Assembly (NCBI RefSeq): GCF_040675875.1
Contig: NZ_JBEGII010000001.1
Span: 3,286,001 to 3,350,000, forward strand
DNA from: Microbacterium sp. LWO12-1.2
GTDB taxonomy: Bacteria > Actinomycetota > Actinomycetes > Actinomycetales > Microbacteriaceae
DNA: 64,000 nt
Direction: 5' to 3'
Positions 17,438 to 27,050 of this stretch are shown here, piece by piece; positions within the stretch are counted from its first letter, which is position 1, and each line of letters opens with the position of its first letter. Made by a program: the position numbers and the translations under genes. The notes below the pieces were generated by a model. That model had not been told where the DNA came from and did no database searches. It was given only the letters and a program-made list of their open reading frames with translations.

Positions 17438-19183
17438 CTACCCTTGGCCGTCGTCGCCGCCGTCACCCTCGCCGGGGTCCACTGCGGGAGCGGTGATCGT
17501 GACCGACAGCGGCGGCGATGCGTCCGACGTGCGCTGGTCGCCGCCGGAGCAGAGACCCTGGTAGCTGGCGATCAGCTGCTTGCCCACGGCATCGCCGACG
17601 ACGACCTGCGCATTGCGCTGGCTGGCCGGGAAGTTCGGACCGCCGGCGGCGAAGGTGCCGTTGGTGAGCGAGACCACGTAGCCCGAGAGCGAGGTTCCGC
17701 TCGGGCAGGTGAATCCGGTACCCCAGGAGATCGTCACGGTGCTGCCGGCAACAGGGGCACCGGTGATCGTGGGGGCGTCGCTCGGCACAGGGAGAGCTGT
17801 GCGAGCGGCATACACGGTCAGCGAGATCGCGCGGGTGACATCGACGTTGCCCGAGGGCTCGACGTTGTAGACGCGACCGACCTCGGCGTCAGTGGGTGCC
17901 GGGTCGCCGTTCACGCAGGTGATCTCGCTGTTGAAGCCGTTGTCCTTGAGCGTCGCCGTCGCCGTCGCGCAGTCCATGCCGTTGAGGTTGAGTGCGCTCA
18001 CGTCGACACGGGTCGGCTCCGGGTCCGGTGTGTCGGACGGAGTCGCCGGAGGCGTGCTCTGCGAGGTCGTCGGCGTATCGGAGGGCTTGTCGTCGCCATC
18101 GCCCTGGTTCATCAGAGCGAAGACGGTGCCGCCGAGAACGATGACGAGCAGCGTGATCAGGGCGACGAGCGGCCAAGTCCACGGGCTGCGCTTCTTCTTC
18201 TCGGTCTCCTCCTCGGTGCCGTCGCCCGTGGGCAGCTGCGCCGTCGTCGGAAGGATGCGGGTGGCGCCCTCGTCACCGGTGGCGGTGAGGAGGCGCGTCG
18301 CGTCGTCGTTCGCCGCGATACCGCCGGTGGCGATCGCAGGCACGGCGATGGCCGCCGAGTTGAGGTCACCACGACGCAGAGCCTGCGCGGCACGTGCGAC
18401 GGTCGCCGAAGACGAAGGACGGTCGCTCGGCTTCTTGGCGATCATCGCCATCACGAGGTTCTGCACCGGGATCGGCACGGTCGGCGGAAGCGGCGGCGGC
18501 TGCTCGTTGATCTGCGCCATCGCGATCGCGACCTGCGATTCGCCGGTGAACGGACGCTTGCCCGCCAGGCATTCGTAGGCAACGATGCCGAGCGAATACG
18601 TGTCTGTCGCGGGGGAGGCCGGGTGACCCGACGCCTGCTCCGGCGACAGGTACTGCACGGTTCCCATGACCTGACCGGTGGCCGTCAGCGGCACCTGGTC
18701 GGCGATACGGGCGATGCCGAAATCGGTGATCTTGACGCGGCCGTCCGGCGTGATCAGCAGGTTTCCCGGCTTGATGTCGCGGTGCACGAGGCCGGCGGCA
18801 TGCGCCGCCTGCAGTGCGGATGCCGTCTGGGCGACGATGTCGAGCGTCTTGTCGGCGCTCAGCGCACCGTCGCGCTCGAGCACGGTCGACAGAGCTTCGC
18901 CTGGCACGAGCTCCATGACGAGGTACGCGCTGCCGTTCTCCTCGCCGTAGTCGAAGACACTCGCGATGCCCTCATGGTTCACGAGTGCGGCGTGACGTGC
19001 TTCCGCACGGAAACGCTCGAGGAACCCGGGGTCCCCCATGTACTCGTCCTTGAGGATCTTGATCGCGACGGTACGTCCGATGACGTGATCCGTCGCTTCC
19101 CACACCTCGCCCATGCCGCCGATCGCGATTCGCGACAGCAACTCGTAGCGACCACCGAACGACACACCCTGCGTCGGCCTCAT
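17438..19183 (-). CDS. pknA: Serine/threonine protein kinase, PknA-like
   Basis: 581 aa from ATG 19183, which overlaps the pbpA stop as ATGA. Kinase domain about 11-275: IAIGGMGEVWEA, K42, HRDIKPGNLL, DFGIAR, GTVQYLSPEQASG. A linker rich in T, P and D and one transmembrane helix (WPLVALITLLVIVLGGTVFAL) precede an extracellular part with one divergent PASTA-like repeat (VDVSALNLNGMDCATATATL) and a Ser/Thr-rich beta domain. Most PknA proteins lack such an ectodomain, so this one may sense a ligand. The tail is DPGEGDGGDDGQG. Confidence 0.93.
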   Translation of the reverse strand: MRPTQGVSFGGRYELLSRIAIGGMGEVWEATDHVIGRTVAIKILKDEYMGDPGFLERFRAEARHAALVNHEGIASVFDYGEENGSAYLVMELVPGEALSTVLERDGALSADKTLDIVAQTASALQAAHAAGLVHRDIKPGNLLITPDGRVKITDFGIARIADQVPLTATGQVMGTVQYLSPEQASGHPASPATDTYSLGIVAYECLAGKRPFTGESQVAIAMAQINEQPPPLPPTVPIPVQNLVMAMIAKKPSDRPSSSATVARAAQALRRGDLNSAAIAVPAIATGGIAANDDATRLLTATGDEGATRILPTTAQLPTGDGTEEETEKKKRSPWTWPLVALITLLVIVLGGTVFALMNQGDGDDKPSDTPTTSQSTPPATPSDTPDPEPTRVDVSALNLNGMDCATATATLKDNGFNSEITCVNGDPAPTDAEVGRVYNVEPSGNVDVTRAISLTVYAARTALPVPSDAPTITGAPVAGSTVTISWGTGFTCPSGTSLSGYVVSLTNGTFAAGGPNFPASQRNAQVVVGDAVGKQLIASYQGLCSGGDQRTSDASPPLSVTITAPAVDPGEGDGGDDGQG

Positions 19184-20634
19184 CTGCCCAGCACCGCCTC
19201 TATGACCTTCTTCGCAATCGGAGCCGCGATGGTGTCGCCGGATCCTGATTGTCCCTGACCGCCGCCGTCTTCGACGACGACTGCTACTGCGACCGCCGGG
19301 TCGTCCGCCGGGGCGAACCCCGTGAACCACAACGTATGCGGCTTGTTTCCGTTCTCGGCTGTACCGGTTTTACCCGCCACGTTGACCCCGTCTATTCTTG
19401 CACCCTGCGCTGCGCCCGTTGCGACGCTCGCGACCATGGCGGCAGTGACCTCGTCGGCCGTATCCGCGTCCATCGCGCGGCCGAATTCGCTGTTGTCGAA
19501 CGCGCGGATGACCGAGAGGTCGTCTCCGATCACCGCGTCGACCATGTGCGGGTTCATGACGACCCCGTCGTTGGCGAGCCCCGCGGCCACCATCGCGATC
19601 TGCAGGGGGGTCGCGGTGACCTGCCCCTGTCCGAAACCGGTCAGCGCGGTCTGCGCGTCATCGAGCGCACGCGGGTAGCTGGACGGCGTCGAGGTGAGCG
19701 GCGTGTCGAAGCTCTGGTTGAAGCCGAACTTCTCGGCCATCTCGCGGATCGCGTCGTCGCCGAGTTCCACGGCCAGCTCCGCCATCGGGATGTTGCAGCT
19801 CAGGCGGATAGCCTCGGCGATCGTCACCGTGTCGCCGGGCCCGCAGGCGCTGCCCCAGGCGTTGGAAACCTTGTTGGACGAACCGGGGAGCGTGTAGCTG
19901 GCCGGGTTCGGCAGCGTGGACTCGGGGGTCCAGTCACCGCTCGCGAACGCGGCAGCGGCGACCACGATCTTGAACGTGGACCCAGGGGGGTTCAGGTCAC
20001 CGGCGATGGCACGATTGGACAGCGGCTTCGATGGGTCTGCGGCGAGCTGCTCATAGGCCGAGTTCGCGGCATCCGCATCGTGGGTCGCGAGCAGGTTCGT
20101 ATCGAAGCCGGGCGTGGAGACCATGGCCAGGATGCGTCCGGTCTTCGGTTCGATCGCGACGACAGCACCCGAGAGGCCGTCGAGTGCCTCGTAGGCCGCA
20201 CGCTGCGCCGCCGTGTCGAGAGACAGCTCGACACTGAAGCCACGCTGCGGCTGGCCCGAGATGATGCGCTCGATCTCCGCGAAGAACGCGTTGGAGCCGG
20301 TGCCCGACAGGTCGGTGTTCATGGCCTGCTCGATGCCGGTGCTCGAGCCGAGCGCCGCGTTGAAGTAGCCGGTCACCGGCTCCCACATCGCGGCATCCGC
20401 ATACACGCGCTGGAACTGATACTGGTCGTCGCTCGGCACCGAGGTCGCGATGGCGGTGCCGTCTACGATGATCGACCCGCGCTGGATCTCGTAGCTGTCC
20501 AGTCGTGTGCGCTTGTTGTTCGGGTTCTGGGCCAGTGCGTCGGCCTCGACGACCTGGATCCAGCTGGTCGCGGCGAACAGTGCGATGAACATGAACAGCA
20601 TCACGATGCTGAGCCGGCGGAGTTCACGGGTCAT
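19180..20634 (-). CDS. pbpA: Class B penicillin-binding protein (PbpA/FtsI type transpeptidase)
   Basis: 484 aa. An N-terminal membrane anchor (about 8-28), a PBP dimerisation region and a transpeptidase domain. The active-site motifs are S219-T-F-K222 (PPGSTFK), S279-C-N and K422-T-G. It crosslinks peptidoglycan outside the membrane. It overlaps both neighbours by ATGA (rodA upstream, pknA downstream), the standard rodA-pbpA pair of the actinobacterial locus. Confidence 0.96.
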   Translation of the reverse strand: MTRELRRLSIVMLFMFIALFAATSWIQVVEADALAQNPNNKRTRLDSYEIQRGSIIVDGTAIATSVPSDDQYQFQRVYADAAMWEPVTGYFNAALGSSTGIEQAMNTDLSGTGSNAFFAEIERIISGQPQRGFSVELSLDTAAQRAAYEALDGLSGAVVAIEPKTGRILAMVSTPGFDTNLLATHDADAANSAYEQLAADPSKPLSNRAIAGDLNPPGSTFKIVVAAAAFASGDWTPESTLPNPASYTLPGSSNKVSNAWGSACGPGDTVTIAEAIRLSCNIPMAELAVELGDDAIREMAEKFGFNQSFDTPLTSTPSSYPRALDDAQTALTGFGQGQVTATPLQIAMVAAGLANDGVVMNPHMVDAVIGDDLSVIRAFDNSEFGRAMDADTADEVTAAMVASVATGAAQGARIDGVNVAGKTGTAENGNKPHTLWFTGFAPADDPAVAVAVVVEDGGGQGQSGSGDTIAAPIAKKVIEAVLGR

Positions 20635-22016
20635 CCGATCACCACCCGGGGCTGGCGGCGGACGCCGTCGGAGATGCGCAGCAGCAGCGCCACGATGAGC
20701 CAGTTCGCCACGAGTGAGGAGCCTCCGGCGGCGAGGAACGGCGTGGTCAGGCCGGTCAGCGGGATGACCCGCGTGACACCACCGACCATGATGAACACCT
20801 GCAGCGCGATCGTGAACGACAGTCCCGTCGCCAGCAGCTTGCCGAAGTCATCCTGGCCGGCGAGCCCGATGCGCACGCCGCGGCTCACGAACACCATGTA
20901 GAGGCACAGGATCGCGAAAAGCCCGATCAGGCCGAGTTCTTCGCCGAGGCTGGTGATGATGTAGTCGCTGTGGGCGAGGGGAGTGACCTCTGGACGTCCC
21001 TGACCCCACCCGGTGCCGATCAGGCCGCCGCGCGCCAGGCCGAACAGGCCCTGCATCGGTTGGTAGCCCGCGCCATCAGGGTCGACCTGGTTCGGATCGA
21101 ACAGGAACAGCCAGTTGATGAAGCGCCCACGCACATAACTGAGGATCTGCGTGGCCACGGCGACGCCGGCGACGACGAGGGTGAGGCCGATCACGACCCA
21201 GCTGGTCTTGCCCGTCGCGACGTAGAGCATCGCGACGAACATCCCGAAGATGAGAGTTCCGGTGCCGAGGTCGCGCTGCAGCACGATGATGCCGAGCGAG
21301 ATGACCCACACCACGAGTACCGGGCCGAGTTCGCGCATGCGCGGCCAGGTCATGCCGAGGAAGCGGGTGCCGACCGAGGTCAGGCTCTCGCGCGTGCGCA
21401 CCAGGTAGCCGGCGAAGAAGATGGCCAGGCAGATCTTCGCGAGCTCACCGGGCTGGAAGGCGAAGACGCCGCCGAGCGACACCCACACCGCGGCGTTCGC
21501 GTCGGGGATGCGCAGGCCCGGCACGAACGGAAGAAGCAGCAGCAGGATGCCGGCGAGGCCGAAGATGTACGTGTAGCGGAAGAGGATGCGGTAGTTGCGG
21601 AGCGCGATCACGACCGCGATGGCACCGGCGAGCGAGATCGCCGTCCAGGCGAGCTGCTTGGTGGAGTACGCATTCCACCCGGTGTTCTTGAATGCGATGT
21701 CGATGCGATAGATCATCGCGATGCCGAGGCCGGTGAGCAGCGTCGCGATCGGCAGCACGAACGGGTCGGCGTCGGAGGCCACGGCGCGCAGCACGAAATG
21801 CAGCGCGAACGCGAGCACCGCCAGACCGCCGCCGATGCCGAGCACCACGGGGTCGATCACGCCGAGGGCGCCGAGCTGCACCAGGGTCAGTGAGGCACCG
21901 GCGATGGCGCACGCGAACAGCAGCAGCCAGAACTCGCGGTTGCGCTGCGTCTGGGGCAGGCGGAGGCGCTTGAGGGCCGTGATGACACTGGTGTCGGCCG
22001 AGACATCGGTACTCAT
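20631..22016 (-). CDS. rodA: SEDS peptidoglycan glycosyltransferase, RodA/FtsW family
   Basis: 461 aa with about 12 membrane helices. SEDS signatures include LQRDLGTGTLIFGMFVAML, ARGGLIGTGWGQGRPEVTPL, HSDYIITSLGEELGLIGLF and GVTRVIPLTGLTTPFLAAGG. It polymerises lipid II together with the adjacent class B PBP. It starts by ATGA overlap with pstP. The N-terminal 30 residues are hydrophilic and cytoplasmic. Confidence 0.96.
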   Translation of the reverse strand: MSTDVSADTSVITALKRLRLPQTQRNREFWLLLFACAIAGASLTLVQLGALGVIDPVVLGIGGGLAVLAFALHFVLRAVASDADPFVLPIATLLTGLGIAMIYRIDIAFKNTGWNAYSTKQLAWTAISLAGAIAVVIALRNYRILFRYTYIFGLAGILLLLLPFVPGLRIPDANAAVWVSLGGVFAFQPGELAKICLAIFFAGYLVRTRESLTSVGTRFLGMTWPRMRELGPVLVVWVISLGIIVLQRDLGTGTLIFGMFVAMLYVATGKTSWVVIGLTLVVAGVAVATQILSYVRGRFINWLFLFDPNQVDPDGAGYQPMQGLFGLARGGLIGTGWGQGRPEVTPLAHSDYIITSLGEELGLIGLFAILCLYMVFVSRGVRIGLAGQDDFGKLLATGLSFTIALQVFIMVGGVTRVIPLTGLTTPFLAAGGSSLVANWLIVALLLRISDGVRRQPRVVIG

Positions 22017-23332
22017 CCGTCACCCCCGGTGGGGGTCTCGGTCGGCATCGGCATGGGTGTCGGCATGGGTGTCGCCGTCGGAGTGGGCGTCGGAAGGGCG
22101 TTCGCGTCGGCACCGGCGCGCAGCCGATCGACGATGGCCATCGCATCCGACAGGGAGCGGGCCGAGATCGTGCGCTCCACGGAGGCGCGCTGGTACTCGG
22201 GCAGGTTCGCGAGCAGGATGTCGGTGTCTTCCACGGGTGTGGACAGGGTGATCGGGCCGATGTTCTGCTGCACGCCCTGGAAGATCACGACGCTGTCCTC
22301 GTCTGCGCCGATGAAGTAGCGCGTCTGCGTCCAGCTGTAGGCGGCGAAGGCTGCGAAGCCGAGCATCGCGATGACCACGAGCACCCCCGCGATCCAGCCG
22401 AGGCGGCGACGCTTCGCGCGGCGACGGTCCTCTTCGATGAGCTCCTCGAGATACTCCGCCGCGGGCTCGAAGTGGCTCGGCTCGTTCGCCGCCTGGCGCA
22501 CCGGGTGCAGCCAGTTCGAGCGGGCGGGGCGGGCGGAGGGAACCAGCAGGCCGGAGGGGTTCGATGCCGCGCCGACGATCGTCGGGGTGCCGGAGGAGAG
22601 CGGATGCTGTCCTCCTACGTCGACCAGCACGATCGTGACGTTGTCGGGCGCTCCGCCGTCGAGCGCCTGCTTGAGCAGGTTGTCGGCCGTGCGGCCGGGG
22701 GCGAGGCCGAGGCGCATGGCCTTGAGCACGCGGGTCTCGTCGACCACGCCCGAAAGCCCGTCGGAGCACAGCAGCCAGCGGTCGCCGGGCTGGGTGTGCA
22801 TCACGAACAGGTCGAGCTCCGGGTCGGAGTCCATGTCGCTGAGCACGCGCATCAGCACCGAGCGACGAGGGTGGTAGCGCGCCTCTTCTGGGGTGATGCG
22901 ACCTGAGTCGACCAGGCGCTGCACGAACGTGTGGTCGGCCGTGATCTGGGTCAGCGCGTCATCGCGGTAGAGGTAGATGCGGGAGTCGCCGATGTGGCCG
23001 ATGACGGCGTAGTCGTCGACCATGATGATCGCGCTGACGGTCGTGCCGAGTCCCGCGAGCTCTGGACGCTCCTTGGCGGCGCGGATGAGGTCTCCGGCGG
23101 CCGTGGTGACCGCGGCCTGCAGCGATGCCTGCGCGTCTTCGGTGGAGGCGTAGCCCTGGTCGAGCGGCTCGAGCCGCTGGATCGCGATGCTCGAGGCGAC
23201 GTCACCGCCGGCGTGGCCGCCCATGCCGTCGGCGACGGCGAACAGGTTCGCCCCGGAGTATCCGGAGTCCTGGTTGTTGGAGCGGACCTTCCCGGTATGG
23301 GAGATCGCAGAGCTCGAGCCTTCGAAGACCAT
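22013..23332 (-). CDS. pstP: PP2C-family serine/threonine phosphatase, PstP
   Basis: 439 aa from ATG 23332, 7 nt after fhaB. PPM/PP2C metal motifs: SHTGKVRSNNQD, VADGMGGHAGGD, IGHIGDSRIYLYR and CSDGLSGVVDE. A basic linker is followed by one membrane helix (LGWIAGVLVVIAMLGFAAFA), a short extracellular part and a low-complexity tail of TPTPTATPMPTP repeats. It dephosphorylates PknA/PknB and their targets. The Pro/Thr repeat tail probably spans the wall. Confidence 0.95.
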   Translation of the reverse strand: MVFEGSSSAISHTGKVRSNNQDSGYSGANLFAVADGMGGHAGGDVASSIAIQRLEPLDQGYASTEDAQASLQAAVTTAAGDLIRAAKERPELAGLGTTVSAIIMVDDYAVIGHIGDSRIYLYRDDALTQITADHTFVQRLVDSGRITPEEARYHPRRSVLMRVLSDMDSDPELDLFVMHTQPGDRWLLCSDGLSGVVDETRVLKAMRLGLAPGRTADNLLKQALDGGAPDNVTIVLVDVGGQHPLSSGTPTIVGAASNPSGLLVPSARPARSNWLHPVRQAANEPSHFEPAAEYLEELIEEDRRRAKRRRLGWIAGVLVVIAMLGFAAFAAYSWTQTRYFIGADEDSVVIFQGVQQNIGPITLSTPVEDTDILLANLPEYQRASVERTISARSLSDAMAIVDRLRAGADANALPTPTPTATPMPTPMPMPTETPTGGDG

Positions 23333-23339
23333 GCCGGGG

Positions 23340-23864
23340 TCAGGCTCGCAGCTCGAAGGTCGTGGCGCCCACCTTGATGGGCGTGCCGAGCGAGAGGTTG
23401 ACGGGGGATCCCGAGACCCGCTGGCCGGCGACGAAGGTGCCGTTGGTGGAGTCGAGGTCCTGGATCGCCCAGCTGTCGCCACGCAGCATGAGGCGGGCGT
23501 GGTGGCTGGAGGTGTAGTCGTCGCGGATCACGAGCGCCGACTCGCTGGAGCGGCCGATCGTGAGGGAGTCGGCGCCGAGCGGAAGCTCCAGTCCCGCCTT
23601 GGGGCCCGATGTGATGACCAGGCGCTTCGCCGTCGCGACCGTCGCAGGGCCGGTCGACGGCTTCGCGGATGCCGGCCTCGAAGCCGCCACGGGAGCCGGG
23701 GTCGCGCTCGCCGCAGGAGCACCGCCCGCCGTCGCCTCGACGGGGAGCTTGCGCACCTTCACGCCGAACAGGTCGGCGCGCAGGGAGTAGATGACACCGA
23801 ACACGAAGAACCACAGCACGACCAGGAAGCCGATGCGCAGCAGGAGCAGGACGAGTTCACTCAT
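23340..23864 (-). CDS. fhaB: FHA-domain protein FhaB (FipA)
   Basis: 174 aa. An N-terminal membrane helix (LVLLLLRIGFLVVLWFFVFG), an Ala/Pro-rich linker and a C-terminal FHA domain: IGRSSESALVI, SHHARLML, DLDSTNGTFV. FHA domains bind phosphothreonine, here presumably on PknA/PknB or on division proteins. ATGA overlap with fhaA. Confidence 0.94.
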   Translation of the reverse strand: MSELVLLLLRIGFLVVLWFFVFGVIYSLRADLFGVKVRKLPVEATAGGAPAASATPAPVAASRPASAKPSTGPATVATAKRLVITSGPKAGLELPLGADSLTIGRSSESALVIRDDYTSSHHARLMLRGDSWAIQDLDSTNGTFVAGQRVSGSPVNLSLGTPIKVGATTFELRA

Positions 23865-24577
23865 GACAGGGCTCCGAACGCCCGGGTGGAGTCATCCGTC
23901 GGACGTGAGGGCGTCGCGACCGGGACGATCTTGAAGACCAGGTCGGTGCGACCGATCGTGATCGTGGTGTCGGTGGGGAGGGCGGCTTCGCGCAGCTTCT
24001 GCCCGTTGACCTTGGTGCCGTTGGTGGAGCCGAGGTCGCGCATCATGGCGCGTTCTCCGTCCCACAGGATCTCGGCGTGCTTACGGCTGGATCCGGCATC
24101 CGCGATCGTGATGTCGGCATCCGTTCCCCGGCCGATGACCGTGCGGGCACGGGTGATCGAGTGACGGCGACCGTCGACGTCGACCACGGCCTGCCAGCTG
24201 ACGCGGCCTTCGACCGTGCCGGAGCTGACGCGCACGGTGCCGGTGGCGACCTTGTCATCCGCTTCGATCGCGATCGCGAGCGGACCGGCGAAGCTGTACC
24301 CCTGCGCCTTCGAGTGCTTGGTGAGGAGGGCATGCAGCTCGTCGGTCAGAGCGCCGCCGAGGCCGCGCATGCGCTCGGCGTCATCGGGGCTGAGACGCAC
24401 GACATAGCTGTTGGGCGCGATGATGCGGTCGCGGCTCACGACCGCGGCTTTCGTATCGGCTTCACGCCGGAGCGCCGAAGCGATCTCCACCGGCTGGATG
24501 CCGCTGCGGAAGGTCTTCGCGAAGGCGCCGTTCACGGCGCGCTCGAGACCCTTCTCAAAGCTGTCAAGTAGTCCCAC
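23861..24577 (-). CDS. fhaA: DUF3662 + FHA domain protein FhaA
   Basis: 238 aa. The GTG start at 24577 is set by agaggag and the family-typical start GLLDSFEKGLERAVNGAFAK; a longer upstream reading adds unrelated residues. The DUF3662 domain (about 1-120) is joined to a C-terminal FHA (GRGTDADITI, SRKHAEIL, DLGSTNGTKV). In mycobacteria FhaA binds the MviN pseudokinase and regulates peptidoglycan synthesis. First gene of the operon. Confidence 0.94.
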   Translation of the reverse strand: MGLLDSFEKGLERAVNGAFAKTFRSGIQPVEIASALRREADTKAAVVSRDRIIAPNSYVVRLSPDDAERMRGLGGALTDELHALLTKHSKAQGYSFAGPLAIAIEADDKVATGTVRVSSGTVEGRVSWQAVVDVDGRRHSITRARTVIGRGTDADITIADAGSSRKHAEILWDGERAMMRDLGSTNGTKVNGQKLREAALPTDTTITIGRTDLVFKIVPVATPSRPTDDSTRAFGALS

Positions 24578-24767
24578 TGGGCTCCTCTGGCATGCCAACT
24601 GGTAGGGACATCGTAGCCAGGTGACCTGGAAGTGCGCCCCGCAGCGGCGCTGTGGGGCGAAATCCGGGCGCGTCCACGGCCCCGAACCGCCGGATGCCGT
24701 GCTGATTTCTCGGCGGTCCAGACGCGTGATATCCTCGCAAAGTTGAGTTCTTCGGAACGAGACGCTC

Positions 24768-24850
24768 GCGCGAGTGGCGGAATGGTAGACGCGCTGGCTT
24801 CAGGTGCCAGTGTCCTTATGGACGTGGGGGTTCAAGTCCCCCCTCGCGCA
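24768..24850 (+). tRNA. tRNA-Leu (anticodon CAG)
   Basis: 83 nt. The acceptor GCGCGAG pairs with CTCGCGC, discriminator A. The anticodon stem CTGGC/GCCAG encloses ttCAGgt. A long variable arm (tgtccttatggacg) and a T-arm GGGGG-TTCAAGT-CCCCC follow. The 3' CCA is not encoded. It lies upstream of fhaA on the opposite strand, as tRNA-Leu does in related genomes. Confidence 0.95.
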
Positions 24851-24856
24851 CAGCGA

Positions 24857-24894
24857 GATGAAGGGCCCGGTCCGGTTGGATCGGGCCCTTCATC
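24857..24894 (+). terminator. Terminator after tRNA-Leu
   Basis: GATGAAGGGCCCG ... CGGGCCCTTCATC, 13-bp perfect arms, 12-nt interior, starting 6 nt after the tRNA. Confidence 0.8.
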
Positions 24895-24923
24895 GTGTCC
24901 GGCGACGTCCGTCGCCCGTCTTC

Positions 24924-25571
24924 TCACAGCTCCACGAGGCCGGCTTTGACGGCGATGATCAGCACCTGCACCCGGTCTCGTGCATTCCACTTCTTCATGA
25001 CGGCGCCCAGATGCGTCTTGACCGTGCTCTCGGCCTGGTGGAGAGCCTCGGCGATCTCCTGGTTCGACTTCCCGCGGGCCAGTTCGCGCAGAATCGCCGA
25101 TTCGCGTTCGTTCAGTTCCCTCACCGAGACCGCCGGTGTGGTCGCATCCGACGTGACATCGAGGATCAGCCTCCTGGTCACTTCGGGAGACAGCGCGCCC
25201 GACCCGGAGTGAACCGCCGCGACGGCCGCGACCACCGCTTCGGGGGGTGAATCCTTGAGCAGGTAGCCGGCGAATCCGCCTCTGAGCGCGCGGACTATCG
25301 CGTCCGTCGTCCCCAGCGTCGTGATGGCGAGGATGCGCGCGCCGTTGCCCGCGTCCTGCAGACGCTGCGCTGCCTCGAAGCCATCGACTCCGGGCATGTT
25401 CAGATCCATCAGCACGACGTCGGGTCGCAGCCTCTCGGCCAGCTCCACCGCCGTGGCGCCATTCTCCGCCGTCCCCACCACCTGCATGGTTGATGAGCGC
25501 TCGACGAAGATCGCGAGAGCGCTGCGCATCAGCTGCTCGTCGTCGGCGATCAACACCCGGATCTCACTCAC
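24924..25571 (-). CDS. NarL/LuxR-family response regulator
   Basis: 215 aa from GTG 25571; ATG 25631 would add 20 residues (TSASPHSTH...) without a clear benefit. Receiver domain: IRVLIADDEQLM, phospho-acceptor in VVLMDLNMPG, AITTLG and K in LLKDSPPEA. The C-terminal LuxR helix-turn-helix is LNERESAILRELARGKSNQE followed by IAEALHQAESTVKTHLG. Partner of the divergently encoded histidine kinase. Confidence 0.93.
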   Translation of the reverse strand: MSEIRVLIADDEQLMRSALAIFVERSSTMQVVGTAENGATAVELAERLRPDVVLMDLNMPGVDGFEAAQRLQDAGNGARILAITTLGTTDAIVRALRGGFAGYLLKDSPPEAVVAAVAAVHSGSGALSPEVTRRLILDVTSDATTPAVSVRELNERESAILRELARGKSNQEIAEALHQAESTVKTHLGAVMKKWNARDRVQVLIIAVKAGLVEL

Positions 25572-25754
25572 GCGATCGACAGTATCCGAGGGGCGCGACG
25601 CGTGTGTGCTGTGAGGAGAGGCGCTAGTCATGGTTCTCGATTCGCGCGCAGGTGCATTCGGGATGGACCTCTGCAAGATGCTCGGACTGCGCCACTCATG
25701 GCAGTGTCCGTTCACAGTTGACTCGCGGGGCGATCTGCAGCGCACAATGGTCGT

Positions 25755-26915
25755 GTGGATGGGGGCACGGCGGATGACGAACGCGGCCTCGACCGCGGGT
25801 TCGGCCAGGTCTCGCCCCTGAGTAGAGCGGAGCGGGTCACGCTTCTGACCCTGACGGCCGGGCTGCTCCTGGCCGGAGCCGTGATGCACGTGGTCGCCGG
25901 CGATCCACTGCCGGCCGTCGTGTACGAGTCGTCCTTCACCGTCACACTGGCCGGGTTCGCGTTCGCGCCGCGGCTATCGGCGCTCGTGTGCGTCATTCTC
26001 CTCTTCGGCGCGTTCTTCAGTGACGCCCAGGCGCTCGCTCTCGTGGTCGGCGCTGTGGCGTTCGCTCTCGTCGTCAGAACCTGCGGTCTCGGCATCGTGG
26101 TGCTCTTCGCCGTGCTCTGGTCGAGCGGACTGGTGTGGAGTGCGATAGAGAACGGCACCCCTATCGGCGAGACGGTCGTGCTCATCGTCGTCGGTGTGGT
26201 GTCGGCATCGAGCGGTCTCGTCTTGCGGCGGCTCGAAGCGGGATCCCGTCGGCTGAAGGAGCAGCTGGAAGTCCGCGCTCGAGCAGAGCACGAGTCCATC
26301 GTGTCGGAGCGCCTGCGGATCGCCGATGAGCTGCACGACGTCGTCGCCCACGACCTGACGATCATCGCGATGCACGTGAACCTGCTGGGCGAGTGCGAAG
26401 CGCACGACGCGTCGCTCGAGGCGATCCGCTCTTCCTCCCGAAGGGCTCTCGATGATCTTCGACGTGTGGTCGGTGAGTCTCATCTCCGCGCTGCGGACGG
26501 GGCGGCGACATGCAGGTCCGAGCTTCAAGAGGCAGTCGCGGACGGGTGTCGGACCATGGAGCGCGCCGGGATGAGGGTGCGCACCGCACTCGGGGAGATC
26601 GGTGATCTTCCTCTGCCGAGAATCGTCGACCTCACCCTCTCCCGGCTGGTGCGCGAGGCGACGACGAACGTGCTGAAGCACTCGTCGGGGACGGACATCG
26701 TCGTGCGACTGCGCACGACTCCGGGGTTGATCGCGTTCGAGATCAGCAACCCGGTCGACACGGTTCGTCGCGCCCCGCGCGTGCCCTCAGGCGGGTTCGG
26801 ACTGGTGCGGATGCGCGAGCGGGTCTCGAGGATCGGCGGGACCCTCGTATCCGGATCCGCGGCCGGCATCTGGACGCTGTCCGTGAGCGTGCCCGTCGAC
26901 TGTCGCGGGGAGTGA
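25755..26915 (+). CDS. NarL-type sensor histidine kinase
   Basis: 386 aa, GTG start; the first 20 residues are uncertain. About five membrane helices (28-160) form the sensor. A coiled segment (SRRLKEQLEVRARAEHE) leads to the HisKA_3 box with H194 (IADELHDVVAHDLTIIAMH). The HATPase domain has VREATTNVLKHS and GGFGLVRMRERV. No large extracellular domain, so it resembles intramembrane-sensing (DesK/LiaS-like) kinases. Partner of the response regulator at 24924. Confidence 0.92.
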   Translation: MDGGTADDERGLDRGFGQVSPLSRAERVTLLTLTAGLLLAGAVMHVVAGDPLPAVVYESSFTVTLAGFAFAPRLSALVCVILLFGAFFSDAQALALVVGAVAFALVVRTCGLGIVVLFAVLWSSGLVWSAIENGTPIGETVVLIVVGVVSASSGLVLRRLEAGSRRLKEQLEVRARAEHESIVSERLRIADELHDVVAHDLTIIAMHVNLLGECEAHDASLEAIRSSSRRALDDLRRVVGESHLRAADGAATCRSELQEAVADGCRTMERAGMRVRTALGEIGDLPLPRIVDLTLSRLVREATTNVLKHSSGTDIVVRLRTTPGLIAFEISNPVDTVRRAPRVPSGGFGLVRMRERVSRIGGTLVSGSAAGIWTLSVSVPVDCRGE

Positions 26916-26939
26916 ATCGACACAAGTCGCGTATCTCCG

Positions 26940-26955
26940 ACGAAAGTACTTTCGT
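26940..26955. promoter_or_regulatory. Perfect 16-bp palindrome, candidate response-regulator site
   Basis: ACGAAAGTACTTTCGT, fully symmetric, between the histidine kinase stop and the small membrane protein at 27051. NarL-family regulators bind such short palindromes; assignment to the adjacent regulator is inferred. Confidence 0.5.
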
Positions 26956-27050
26956 ACCGCGTACTCGGCACTTCTGGATACCGGCTTTTCGCGCAAGATG
27001 ATCGTGTGGTCGATCGGAGTGTGGGCTCCGCTCAGAGGGGACGAAGCATC

